A stretch of DNA of 64,000 bases, from positions 4,898,001 through 4,962,000 of the forward strand of contig NZ_AP024109.1 in the NCBI RefSeq assembly GCF_016591715.1, given 5' to 3'. Below are positions 28,775 to 37,168 of the stretch, one piece after another. Made by a program: the position numbers and the translations under genes. The notes beneath the pieces are model-generated. The model was not told the DNA's origin. It did no database searches and worked only from the letters and a program-made list of their open reading frames with translations. How positions within the stretch are numbered: position 1 is the stretch's first letter; each line of letters starts with the position of its first letter. This stretch comes from Mesorhizobium sp. J8 (lineage in GTDB: Bacteria; Pseudomonadota; Alphaproteobacteria; Rhizobiales; Rhizobiaceae).

Positions 28775-28910
28775 ATGGCAGGCAAAAGTGCAGCAGCTTG
28801 GCTAACTGGTGATCGCCATCGGCGGTGATCGGCTCACCGCCGATGAACTGGCCGGTGCGCTGATCGCAATCGCCGAAACAAGGGACGCCGCAAAGCGCGC
28901 GGCATCGGCT
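28775..28910 (+). pseudogene. Decayed fragment resembling a small conjugation (Tra) protein
   Basis: After a frameshift or stop near 28810 the plus strand reads LVIAIGGDRLTADELAGALIAIAETRDAAKR, which resembles part of a short Tra-associated protein of rhizobial mobile elements. No complete frame exists. The identity is a weak recall; it is strengthened by the TraD-like remnant that follows. Confidence 0.4.
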
Positions 28911-29033
28911 AAGTATCGGATGAGGTTTTCGAGAGCGGGTCCAGGAGAACTGCTCCGGTACCTTAGCGCAACGTGCGCAGCACTCCAGCACAACCGGGCA
29001 GCACGCCGGCAAGCGGCACAGGCTCGCAATGAC

Positions 29034-29250
29034 ATGCGCACCTGGCAGGTCGAGCGCCGCAAGCGCACACGACATCTTGTCGAACTCGGCGGCCTCGTCG
29101 CCAGGCAGGCATCGTCGAACTCACCGCTGATGATCGCGCCATCATTTACTGGGCGCTACTGTGGTTTGCCGACAAGCTCAAAAGCGAAGATCGCGAGTAC
29201 GCGCGAAGCCTATGGAGTACAAAGGCAAGCAGGCGTTCCGGGACAACTAG
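29034..29250 (+). pseudogene. traD: traD-like conjugal transfer pseudogene
   Basis: From ATG 29034 the frame reads MRTWQVERRKRTRHLVELGGLVA, then needs one missing base near 29105 to continue as GIVELTADDRAIIYWALLWF and ADKLKSEDREYARSLW. It then needs a second shift to end YKGKQAFRDN at the TAG at 29248. That is the full outline of the short (about 70 aa) TraD protein found in rhizobial conjugative plasmids and integrative elements. With two frameshifts it cannot make the normal product. The rest of 28668-29462 has no gene I can support. Confidence 0.7.
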
Positions 29251-29462
29251 ACGCCAAACCGCTCCCGCATTTGCGCGGCCTTGCCCATTCGTCCCGGGGT
29301 GCGCGCTCCATTATTTCAAAGGCGGCCTGTTGGACAAAGGGCAGCTCCGCGAGGCGGTACTGGCGATGCGCCGCGAAGCGCGCCTGGTTCTCGCAATCCC
29401 ACCTACGACTGCCACTCACACGCTACCCATTAAGCACACAGAATGCTGCCAATCGAGATCCG

Positions 29463-30545
29463 TCAGCTTGCGGCGGCGCTTCGCAGCAGCATGAGCTCGC
29501 CGATGTTTTCGGTGATGACATAGCCGACCAAACGTCCCTTGGCATCCACCACGCCGACGGCAGGTACAGCTCCACTCTTCAAGGGCTTGAGCGCCTTGAT
29601 GAGCTTCTCATGGTCGCGGATCACCGGGATATTTGCGGCCATTGCCTCGACCAAAGGAGCCTCACCGCCGCGCTGCTGCAGTCCGGCGACGAGCCCCTCG
29701 CGCGTCAGCACCCCGCGCAGCCTGCCGCCCCGGTCGACGATCGGGAACTCGTGTTGCGTCGTGCGCAACAGGGCCTGCGCCGCCTCGTCGAGGGTCGCGA
29801 TCGCCGGCAGGCTTTCGAAACGGCTGATCATGACGTCGCGCACGTTAACGGCACGCGCCGCTGCCTCGAGCCCCGCCGCCTGCGTTTCCGCGGTCGCGGC
29901 GAGATAGACGAAGATCGCGACGAATATGAGCAGGACGTTGCCGACGACAAGGCCGATGAAGCCGAAGGCGAAGGCGGCGAACTGACCGACGATCCCTGCA
30001 ATCTCCGTCGCGCGCAAGCGATTGTAGCGCGTGGCGAGTAAGGCGCGCAGCACGCGCCCGCCATCCATCGGAAATGGCGGAATGAGGTTGAAAAGGACCA
30101 GCCAGATGTTGACGGCGGCGACGCGGGCCACCAACGCGACACGCGGGTTGTCCATCGAGGTCAGCGCGTCGATGCCGGCTGTGGCGCCGATCACGACGAT
30201 CAGGAGGGCAGCGATGACGACATTGACCATCGGCCCAGCGAGCGCCACGACGACCTCTTCCAACGGCTTCTCGGGCAGGCGCTCCAGCTCTGCGACGCCG
30301 CCGATAGGCAAAAGCTTGATCTTTGGCGTTCGGATGCCATAGCGCCTAGCGGCAGCGGCATGGCCAAGCTCGTGCAATACCACGCAGGCGAATACGGCGG
30401 CCGTGAAGCCGACCCCTTCGATCGCAGCTGACGTTCCACCCTCCTGGAAATAGGCGATGCCGATCCAAGCGAGCAGCAGCAGGAAAGTCAGGTGGATGCG
30501 GATCTCGGTGTCACCCACACGGAGGATCGGGTAGGACCACTGCAT
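29463..30545 (-). CDS. Site-2-type M50 metalloprotease with CBS pair
   Basis: 360-aa membrane protease. The zinc-binding HELGH lies in the second or third TM helix (about residues 59-63), and the third ligand is the Asp of FPMDGGRVLRA; about six TM helices span residues 15-220. A C-terminal pair of CBS domains (about 235-355) would sense adenine nucleotides or another small ligand. This is the SpoIVFB/Rip3-like CBS group that cleaves membrane-embedded regulators. ATG 30545 has a GGAGGAAC site. The substrate is unknown. Confidence 0.9.
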   Translation of the reverse strand: MQWSYPILRVGDTEIRIHLTFLLLLAWIGIAYFQEGGTSAAIEGVGFTAAVFACVVLHELGHAAAARRYGIRTPKIKLLPIGGVAELERLPEKPLEEVVVALAGPMVNVVIAALLIVVIGATAGIDALTSMDNPRVALVARVAAVNIWLVLFNLIPPFPMDGGRVLRALLATRYNRLRATEIAGIVGQFAAFAFGFIGLVVGNVLLIFVAIFVYLAATAETQAAGLEAAARAVNVRDVMISRFESLPAIATLDEAAQALLRTTQHEFPIVDRGGRLRGVLTREGLVAGLQQRGGEAPLVEAMAANIPVIRDHEKLIKALKPLKSGAVPAVGVVDAKGRLVGYVITENIGELMLLRSAAAS

Positions 30546-30622
30546 GATGTTCCTCCATCGGGGCGGCGCCCAAGCCGGCCCATTTAGGCTGCTTCTGGCG
30601 GCGCATCTATCGCCCAGTTCCG

Positions 30623-31069
30623 TTAGCCATTCCCGAGCTCAACGTGTCCCGTGGAGGGTTGGCCGAGGTGGACGGACTGAGGCGGCACGGCCCCAGAGGT
30701 TGAGAATGGCTCCCTTGCCGAAGCCTCGCCGCAAGTGGTAGCACGATCCGGGAATTGCTGAGCCGCCATCTCCTGTGCCCATATAGCGAGCACGCTCTGG
30801 CGTGTCGCCTCGGCAACAAGGCAGTATCCTCTCGGGTCGAGGATCGATAGCACGGCGTGATCGTCTTTGCGCGCCAAGCGAAAGGCGCGGTCGATTACGT
30901 CCAGGCAAGCGGCCAATTGGCCAACGCTTGGCAGACGCGTGTTACGGAGCATGTCGGAAAGCCGGAAGGCTTCGAGGCCACGCTCGGGGATGCTGGTACC
31001 CTCCCGACCCAGTTCGAAGAAGACGCTGACGACAGGGAGCATGCTCCGGATCGACGCTAGGATTGCCAT
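30623..31069 (-). CDS. Hypothetical protein, probable 3' part of a split gene
   Basis: 148 aa with a central helical region (SVGQLAACLDVIDRAFRLARKDD) and a strand-rich core (AVLSILDPRGYCLVAEATRQSVLAIW). The start ATG at 31069 lies inside the preceding 57-aa frame (13-nt overlap), and no ribosome-binding site is obvious. The content reads as a continuation of that protein (CNPQE / MAILASIRSML), so the two may be one gene broken by a frameshift near 31068. No family name recognised. Confidence 0.55.
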   Translation of the reverse strand: MAILASIRSMLPVVSVFFELGREGTSIPERGLEAFRLSDMLRNTRLPSVGQLAACLDVIDRAFRLARKDDHAVLSILDPRGYCLVAEATRQSVLAIWAQEMAAQQFPDRATTCGEASAREPFSTSGAVPPQSVHLGQPSTGHVELGNG

Positions 31070-31227
31070 TCCTGCGGATTGCAGGCGGCCAGATCCGGCG
31101 CATCTGGCGGACCTGGTTCCGCCGATGGCGAAAGCCCCAGCGAATGCGCGATCTCATGTTCCAGCCATTGCCGGACTTCCGGCGGAGCAGTTCTGATTTG
31201 CTCGGGGCTTAAGGTGATGCCGACCAT
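31057..31227 (-). CDS. Hypothetical protein, probable 5' part of a split gene
   Basis: 56 aa from ATG 31227 (MVGITLSPEQIRTAPPEVRQWLEHEIAHSLGL...). The opening motif SPEQIR-APPEVR-WLE is one I associate with short rhizobial proteins linked to low-oxygen genes, without a known function. It stops at TAG 31057 just after the next frame opens. An FNR-type box lies 61.5 nt upstream of the ATG. Confidence 0.55.
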   Translation of the reverse strand: MVGITLSPEQIRTAPPEVRQWLEHEIAHSLGLSPSAEPGPPDAPDLAACNPQEWQS

Positions 31228-31281
31228 GATAGCGTCTCCCATTGTTCCCCAGCATCAAGGCAGAATGCGTGCGCAAGGACC

Positions 31282-31295
31282 TTGATGCGCATCAA
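31282..31295. promoter_or_regulatory. FNR/FixK-type site upstream of the split gene
   Basis: Perfect, fully palindromic TTGATGCGCATCAA, centre 61.5 nt before ATG 31227. Confidence 0.78.
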
Positions 31296-31380
31296 GTCCG
31301 ACATGGCCGCGGTACCGAGCCGAGGTCGCTCGGACGCCGAGGCTGGGAAGAGAAAGCATGACTGAATCGAAAGCAGCGGC

Positions 31381-31590
31381 TCACAACGGCGACCACATGT
31401 TTCCTTCCTTGCGGTAACGCCGCTTCACCGCCGCCCATGCGACTCGGTGGGCGATTTCCTCGCGCCTCGCGCCGCGGTCTGCATATTCGTTCCAGGCGTT
31501 GTTAAAGGCAGCGCGGTAGATTTCTTGCGCATGCAGCGGAAGATGCTCACTGATTGGCGGCGGAAGATCCTCAATCGACCCGTATGGCAT
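31381..31590 (-). CDS. chaB: ChaB-family protein
   Basis: 69 aa. ChaB signature: MPYGSIEDLPPPISEHLPLHAQEIYRAAFNNAWNEY... with the closing HRVAWAAVKRRYRKEG. ChaB was named for linkage to a Ca2+/H+ antiporter in E. coli, but its biochemical function is unclear. It is the intact partner of the broken copy at 28192, and both have a similar imperfect FNR-type sequence 100-130 nt upstream. Between it and the nitroreductase (31591-31886) I see only this upstream element. Confidence 0.85.
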   Translation of the reverse strand: MPYGSIEDLPPPISEHLPLHAQEIYRAAFNNAWNEYADRGARREEIAHRVAWAAVKRRYRKEGNMWSPL

Positions 31591-31692
31591 CAGCTGACAC
31601 TTTCATGTTTCGGAGCTAGTGGCTGCATTGCGGGACAGTCAGCCCCCACAAATGATCCGGGGCATCTCGTAGCTGTCGGGAAGGGTGATGCC

Positions 31693-31706
31693 TTGACTTC
31701 GCGCAA
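31693..31706. promoter_or_regulatory. Imperfect FNR-type site upstream of chaB
   Basis: TTGACTTCGCGCAA (minus strand TTGCGCGAAGTCAA), one half-site mismatch, about 109 nt upstream of the chaB ATG at 31590. It matches the site upstream of the chaB pseudogene. Confidence 0.42.
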
Positions 31707-31886
31707 AGTCAGGCGTGTCCTTGGCCCGCCCCGAGCCTAGCAGGCGCCGCATGCGCCATGGCCGCAGCCAAAGAGCACGCCTGTCAGTCCAAGGCTATCG
31801 CGGAGCAAGGCGAGCAGCGAGGAGTCTGCCAGGAGATCGATGTCCCGCTCCCTATCATTGATCGTAGCGCGGACAAGCACAGGACG

Positions 31887-32437
31887 TCATCGGCACCAGA
31901 CCATCCTGGCCTTCTCCCGGGGCGTCGGCGCCGGGAGCGCCAGAGGATGGCCAAGGATGACGGGCGCGGCCGGGTGCCAGTCAGCGGGAATGCCGAGCTC
32001 GGTCTTGACGGACGGATCGCTCAGCCATGCGCGTGCAAGGCCGATCCAACACGTACCCAGACCCTTCGCGTGCGCTGCCAGCATGAAATTTTCGGCGGCA
32101 AGGCAACAGTCTTCCGACGACTGGCTTTCACCGTTGATGGCGCAGATGATGACGAGCACGGCCGCCCGTGAAATATTTCAAAGGCTGGATCGGCAACATG
32201 CGTGGCAAGCGGCGAATCTGAGGGAAGATGCGCCAGCGCGTAGCGCCTTGCCTGTGCCGACAGTGCATGCAGGCGTTCCGTTCCGCGCACGACGGCAAAG
32301 GCCCAAGGCTGAAGATTGACGGCGCTCGGCGCGAGGATGGCTGCCCCAACAAGCTCTTCAATGGTGACATCGTCGACGGGCTCGCCCGTAAACGCCCGCA
32401 CTGCACGCCGCGTCCGCAATGCATCCATCAATTCCAT
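31887..32437 (-). pseudogene. Nitroreductase-family protein, +1 frameshift
   Basis: Flavin-dependent nitroreductase-like oxidoreductase. From ATG 32437 (TGAGGAG site) the frame gives MELMDALRTRRAVRAF, VGAAILAPSAVNLQPWAF and FEIFHG. It then runs into nonsense, while the next frame continues AAVLVIICAINGES, EDCCLAAENFMLAAHAKGLGTCWIG and ends PREKARMVWCR at 31887. The shift falls at a CCC run at 32165-32167 (GGG on the coding strand); removing one base restores a normal protein of about 183 aa. It is 10 nt from the gene upstream and probably cotranscribed with it. A sequencing error is possible. Confidence 0.8.
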
Positions 32438-32447
32438 GCCACGCTCC

Positions 32448-33092
32448 TCATTTGTATTCGCTAATCGGTGTGCCGTTCCGCGGTTGCGCCAGTGCGAGAA
32501 GACCGTCCGCTCCGTCCAGGAGCGATACGGATGGCCGAAGCAATCCCTCGAGACATTTTGCAAAGCCGTTTTGCACCTCGGCCGGTGGCGCTGCGGAGAT
32601 TTTGTAGGACCACGTGCTTCCCGACCCCGCGGTGGCCAAGGTCAATTCGAAGTCGCCTCCGACGAAGGCTTGCAGGAAGTTACGGGCTACGACCCGGTCG
32701 AGCGTCGCTGCCATGATCCCGCCGTCCTTGTGGACTTCGTAATCCATATCGTCGGCGGACCGGAAAGTATGGGATGTGAATGTTGCAGCCGAGAGATCCA
32801 AGAGCTGGAGCTCTTCCGACATCGGTTGGTGCGCGGCCATCATCGTTATGAAGCCGATTGCGACGGACGCATTCGACTTGTCGTAGCCGGCGAATGCGGT
32901 GAACTCGACCAATTCCGGCGTCGCTGGATTTTGCATGTCGAGTGTGATTTCGCAGATCTTTGCGTCGTTTGTTTCGTCGAAATTGTAGGCGTAGCTGACA
33001 GCGTCAGGCACGATCGGATCGGCGAGAGCCGCTGACGGGATTATCCCAGCAACACCGGCCACAAGTACAGCCCGGGCGATCGGCGACTTCAT
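32448..33092 (-). CDS. Exported protein of unknown function
   Basis: 214 aa from ATG 33092 (or 33095, two adjacent Met codons after GAGAGGGAGGG; spacing favours 33092). It has a signal peptide ending near ALA-DPI. The mature protein is acidic with three cysteines (KICEI, AKCLEG and none paired nearby) and no recognised domain. It is first in a two-gene unit with the nitroreductase and has an FNR-type box about 67 nt upstream. Confidence 0.7.
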   Translation of the reverse strand: MKSPIARAVLVAGVAGIIPSAALADPIVPDAVSYAYNFDETNDAKICEITLDMQNPATPELVEFTAFAGYDKSNASVAIGFITMMAAHQPMSEELQLLDLSAATFTSHTFRSADDMDYEVHKDGGIMAATLDRVVARNFLQAFVGGDFELTLATAGSGSTWSYKISAAPPAEVQNGFAKCLEGLLRPSVSLLDGADGLLALAQPRNGTPISEYK

Positions 33093-33152
33093 CATGCCCT
33101 CCCTCTCGCGGAGTAGGTTTGCCAAGAATATCCGCGCTCGCCGCTGCCTTGA

Positions 33153-33166
33153 TTGATCGGGGTCAA
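33153..33166. promoter_or_regulatory. FNR/FixK-type site upstream of the exported protein-nitroreductase unit
   Basis: Perfect TTGATCGGGGTCAA, centre about 67 nt before ATG 33092. Confidence 0.78.
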
Positions 33167-33289
33167 GAATGACGAAATCGATCCAATGAGCTCGCTGTGG
33201 GTGTCAGATGCCGGCGTCTCACGTTCGTCCGCATTGACATAGTGCCGCAGCCCCTCTCGTTGCCTTCGGCAGCAACAAGCATGCGAGGA

Positions 33290-33303
33290 TTGACCGGGAT
33301 CAA
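33290..33303. promoter_or_regulatory. FNR/FixK-type site in the 33.1-33.5 kb gap
   Basis: Perfect TTGACCGGGATCAA, 206 nt before the plus-strand gene at 33503 and 137 nt from the site at 33153. I see no gene in 33096-33502, so its target is unclear. Confidence 0.55.
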
Positions 33304-33502
33304 AGTCGTGGCGACGAGCTGGCAGGAAGTGGCGACGGTTGTTGCCCGAAGCCCCGTGGTAGCCGTGGCGATGCCGGGCGCGGGATTTCGAGTGATGGCT
33401 TCGTCGCAGGAAATTCCTAGAGAAAATTTGCTGCACATCAAGAACGACGGGCGGACGGCCCGCTAACATTTGATCCGCCTGTGAACGATTGGGGAGTTAT
33501 CC

Positions 33503-33820
33503 ATGACCAGCTATCGCGTGACATTCTTCAAGAACCTCGTCAATTCAAGTGGCCGCCAGTTCAAGTGCCCGCAAGGCACAGTTGAGATTCGACGAGCGCG
33601 CAATGTGGACCGCGCGTTCCAGGCCGCCGAGCGACGATACGAACGCGCGAAGAAGATCTGCAACTGGACACTGTATGCCGATGTTGCCGAACTGGAGACA
33701 GCGCAGGACAACGGCAATTCGCTTCACTTGGTTGAGCCCGCATCGCACGAGCACTTCATGCCGAATCCCGTCGAGATGCGTGGCTCGCCCCGCATTGGCC
33801 GAGCGGCCTCCCACCGTTGA
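33503..33820 (+). CDS. Conserved small hypothetical protein
   Basis: 105 aa, ATG 33503 behind a GGGGAG site. The first 70 residues (SYRVTFFKNLVNSSGRQFKCPQGTVEIRRARNVDRAFQAAERRYER) form a compact basic strand-helix unit I associate with small rhizobial proteins of unknown function; the tail after about residue 85 is low-complexity and may be out of family. No signal peptide. Confidence 0.65.
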   Translation: MTSYRVTFFKNLVNSSGRQFKCPQGTVEIRRARNVDRAFQAAERRYERAKKICNWTLYADVAELETAQDNGNSLHLVEPASHEHFMPNPVEMRGSPRIGRAASHR

Positions 33821-34217
33821 TCTGTCCCTGCATGTCCTGCTAATCGCGCTGCCGCGTGGGACAGTGTCCGAGCGCGCCCTGTCGCGTAAGTTTCCATCCT
33901 TATCGCGGTTGTTTGCAAGGGAACGCACTGGTGCATGCATCCTTCGTTCAGAACGGCGATTTCCACTCTTGATGACCAAATTACCGTTTGGACCGAACCC
34001 CACAGTCGCCGGGACATCGTCACCCGTAAAACTCGGCCGTTGCATTCACGAGGTGGGGTCCTTTCTCGCGCCGATTCCTTAGGGAAATTACCTAGGGAAG
34101 AAACCGAATTGTTTGAGAGCCCTGTTAGCGTGGAGACTAGAGACGTAAACGACGTGCCGACGCCCGGATCGAGTGTCCGCAACGTCCGTCTCAACGGTAA
34201 ACCTCAGGGAGGGCCAG
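33821..34217. other. Gap with no recognised gene
   Basis: No frame here has a plausible start, ribosome-binding site and protein-like composition on either strand; no FNR-type site either. It may be decayed sequence. Confidence 0.4.
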
Positions 34218-34418
34218 ATGGTCGCTGTCTTGCGCGCCTCGATGCGAGGCATTGTGACGACAATCGGCGCGGGCATGTCCCGCAGTTCAGTGGGTGCTAA
34301 AGGCGCGCTGCGCAAGCTCGTGAGAGATCTGTTCGATCCCTATCGGCCTGAGCTTTACTATATGCGTGGTCCCGGGCCGAGGTCGCATGAAAAGAACGGC
34401 GGCCTGCACATCGGCTAG
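34218..34418 (+). CDS. Possible small basic protein
   Basis: 66 aa from ATG 34218, which has a strong CAGGGAGGG site about 7 nt upstream. The product is basic (MVAVLRASMRGIVTTIGAG..., ending LHIG) without a known domain. Coding status rests on the ribosome-binding site and composition only. Confidence 0.4.
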   Translation: MVAVLRASMRGIVTTIGAGMSRSSVGAKGALRKLVRDLFDPYRPELYYMRGPGPRSHEKNGGLHIG

Positions 34419-34628
34419 GCGAACGCGGCCTTGTCAACCGCCTGCTCGACGAGATGCGGACCGTGTCCCATCTTTCGGCCTATCCCAGCGTAGTTGAAAG
34501 GTAACCACTCGCGGGATCTCGCCCGTACGACTTGCCGCCGGCTTCATATAGTCTCGTTGCCGCAACTGCCTTCTCACCATGACGGCGTCTTGAGCGGAAG
34601 ACTTCGAATCCTTCCAAAGCGCAAGGCG

Positions 34629-35330
34629 CTATGCCCGTTCCTTCGAACCGGAAGCGCGAGGAACAACGCTAAGGTGATCGATCACCTTAGCGGCGCCCGG
34701 TGCGTTCTCCGCGGCCACGCGGACGGCGTTCCGAACTATTTCGCTCTGCACGCTGCCAGTTAATTCAACGACGCCGTCAAGGACCGCAACATTGATGATC
34801 GGTCGCGGCGCCCATCTCTTGCCTGTGATCTCCCTCAGGATGTGCTTGCGCATGGACAGGTCCGCGATCTTGGCTTCCGGCAAGCTGTCAAGGCGTGCAG
34901 CGAGACGGCGCAGCAAGTCCGCTCGGCTCACAATTCCGATCACCATCGCGTCTTGAACCACGGGTAGCCGCTTCACGCCGTCTCGGATCATCAGCGCGAC
35001 AACCTTGTCGAGTGGCGTTTCTGGCGTGATGCTGACGACCTTGCGCGTCATGACCTCTCCGACCGTACGGCCGCGACTGTGCACATATTCTTCCGCCAGT
35101 TCGTCCGGTGTCAGCCATAGCTGAACCCATTTCTCGTGTCTGGGCGCGGTGCTGATCTCGGGCCGACAAGCGAGGTCGCGTTCGGTAACGATGCCGACAA
35201 GAGCGCCAGCCTGGTCAACGACCGGCAAACCACTGATACGATGCGCAAGCATGAGCTGCGCGGCTTTCGCGATCGAGCTCTGCGGCGTGACCGTCAAAGC
35301 CCCTGTAGTCATGATGTCGCGCGCCTGCAT
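34629..35330 (-). CDS. CBS-pair plus BON domain protein
   Basis: 233 aa from ATG 35330 (GGAGAAAC site). Two CBS domains (about residues 1-60 and 88-145; DIMTTGALTVTP and EVMTRKVVSITPETPLDKVV) would bind adenine nucleotides. A BON domain follows (about 155-220; VAVLDGVVELTGSVQSE). CBS-BON proteins are cytoplasmic stress or regulatory proteins without a defined reaction. A perfect 26-bp palindrome (34668-34693) lies in its last codons. A perfect FNR-type site is 231 nt upstream. Confidence 0.88.
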   Translation of the reverse strand: MQARDIMTTGALTVTPQSSIAKAAQLMLAHRISGLPVVDQAGALVGIVTERDLACRPEISTAPRHEKWVQLWLTPDELAEEYVHSRGRTVGEVMTRKVVSITPETPLDKVVALMIRDGVKRLPVVQDAMVIGIVSRADLLRRLAARLDSLPEAKIADLSMRKHILREITGKRWAPRPIINVAVLDGVVELTGSVQSEIVRNAVRVAAENAPGAAKVIDHLSVVPRASGSKERA

Positions 35331-35554
35331 CGAAGTTTCTCCTGCCGCTCAACCCCGCAGGGAGCCGGTGTTGAGAAGCCGACGGGCCACCCGCCTTCGA
35401 GAATTGGCGTCCTCGATCTCGGTTGCATGGCGCCGAATTGTCGGCGCTGTGCATCGTCATCGCGCAAGAGTCGACCAACCTCACCTATTCCGCATTGCGA
35501 CAGATCAAAACCGATTTGCGGCGCGTCGACAGAGCCGCCTTGTCGAAGACGCGA

Positions 35555-35568
35555 TTGATCCGGATCAA
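35555..35568. promoter_or_regulatory. FNR/FixK-type site upstream of the CBS-BON gene
   Basis: Perfect, fully palindromic TTGATCCGGATCAA, but 231 nt from ATG 35330, so either the transcript has a long leader or the original target gene is lost. Confidence 0.6.
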
Positions 35569-36167
35569 GGAATCGCGGCGTCTGATCCCGCATTCTGGTC
35601 AAGTTGTGCTGAGGCAGATAAGCGAATTGCGGCATCGAAACGTCTATGGGCGGGCGGGATGCCATTGCGCGAACCAGTCGTGCGTTGACGCGCAACAAGG
35701 ATCCGCGGCCTTGCGGACGAGCGCCTAGGAGAGATCTCAGGGTGAAAGCTGGCAAGGGCCGCGGATTCCTGCCGCGATCAATCCAGCCGATCCTGAGAAG
35801 CATAAGGCGCGAGCCATGTCCACTGCCATGCAGAGCGCAGATATCGCACAACAACAGCGCTCTTGGGCGGCGCAGGTTGGCTGCAGCGGTTGAATAGGAT
35901 CGCAGGAGACATCTGTCGATCTAACGGTGTTTGGTCTGTTCAGGGCGAGCACCGGGATGTGGCGATCGTCGTCGCCACGTGGTTGGGGCGTGGGCTCGTG
36001 TGGTCTCGTGGCGGTCGGCCCGGTCCGACAAGGAGGGCGCTCGGAACCGAGGCTGAGGCTACAGGGCCGCTGATGGTTCCGGCACACGTCCGCTTCCAGG
36101 CCCGGAGCTTTCGACGGCGTCATCCCCGCTGCCGCAGCTACCCGCTACCATGGGCTCATATAGCGGT

Positions 36168-36181
36168 TTGATCCAACTCAA
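36168..36181. promoter_or_regulatory. FNR/FixK-type site upstream of usp (36252)
   Basis: Perfect TTGATCCAACTCAA, centre 77.5 nt before ATG 36252. Confidence 0.75.
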
Positions 36182-36251
36182 AGCGTTTCTGCGTGTCTGG
36201 CGGTTCATTGCGGTGAAGCTGAGATGGCTGAAGATCGTATAGGAGCGAGCG

Positions 36252-37031
36252 ATGGGCTATAAAGATATTCTGGTCTTCCTTGACGGTTCTCTCGACAACA
36301 ACGCGCGAATGGAGCTCGCCTTTTCGCTGGCTCGAGCCCATGGCGCGAGATTGACTGGTGTCGACGTGGATGCGGCTGCGGCCTTCGAAGGAGATTGGGC
36401 TGAGCGTGCGAGATCGCTCGCTGAGGCGTTCCATACCGGCGCCAACGGGGCAGGCTTGCAGGTTCGCTTCAAAATAGCGGACCGGGACACGGCGGATTGG
36501 AAGGACTTCTACGCGCACTACGCTGACTTGGTGATCGCAACGCAGCCCAACCCGGAGGCTTCGGGCAGAATCCTATCCGGCGTACCCGAGCGGGTCTTGA
36601 TGACGTCGGGAGCGCCGATGATCGTTCTGCCGCAAGGCTGGAGACCGCAGCCCGTCGGTAACGAAGTCGTCATCGCGTGGTCGCCCAGCGCCCAAGCTAC
36701 GCGCGCGGTGCACGACGCCATGCCGATCCTCGCCCGAGCGCGGAAAGTGACAGCGTTCGCATTCGATCCTCCGGCCGACAGCGAGGACGCGGACCTCGAG
36801 ATGCTTCGCGAGCATCTGCTTGCTCACAGCATCAAGGTCGACGTCGACAAGTGGGAGGATGCTGGCGACCTATCGCCGATCGAGGCGCTATTTGCCTCGC
36901 CTGCGCTGGAAGGGGCAGATCTTATTGTGGCTGGGGCCTACAGCCATTCTCGGTTCCGCGAAGCCCTTTTCGGCGGCATGACTAAGTCCTTGCTTCGGCA
37001 GTTCTCGTTGCCAGTGCTGGTCTCGCACTGA
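36252..37031 (+). CDS. Universal stress protein
   Basis: 259 aa, ATG 36252 with a GGAGCGAG site. Opening GYKDILVFLDGSLDNNARMELAF is UspA-like; the second domain has VVIAWSPSAQATRAVHDAMP and ends with GAYSHSRFREALFGGMTKSLL, in which the second loop glycine is Ser (GAYS rather than GAYG). That may affect nucleotide binding. It is the fourth usp gene in the window and is followed, on the other strand, by fixJ. Confidence 0.88.
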   Translation: MGYKDILVFLDGSLDNNARMELAFSLARAHGARLTGVDVDAAAAFEGDWAERARSLAEAFHTGANGAGLQVRFKIADRDTADWKDFYAHYADLVIATQPNPEASGRILSGVPERVLMTSGAPMIVLPQGWRPQPVGNEVVIAWSPSAQATRAVHDAMPILARARKVTAFAFDPPADSEDADLEMLREHLLAHSIKVDVDKWEDAGDLSPIEALFASPALEGADLIVAGAYSHSRFREALFGGMTKSLLRQFSLPVLVSH

Positions 37032-37168
37032 GCGGTCCGGCTTGGGAAAGGGGCAATTTGGGCTCGGATCGGCATGTTCTGCCGGCACGGCTTTGCGGCA
37101 GATCGACCAGAAAGCAAGAGAGAGCCTATGGTGAAGCGGGCAATCAAGAGCCCGAGAATTCGCCAAAA

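Larger units (their letters stand above)
35331..36251. other. Gene-poor 0.9-kb stretch
   Basis: Only an FNR-type site (35555-35568) and the usp promoter site (36168-36181) are clear. Open frames on both strands have rhizobial GC-rich shadow composition without start signals or recognisable motifs. Probably decayed or non-coding. Confidence 0.45.

Noticed and set aside
35423..35728. 101-aa plus-strand frame
   Set aside because: No ribosome-binding site, spans a perfect FNR-type site, no recognised motif.
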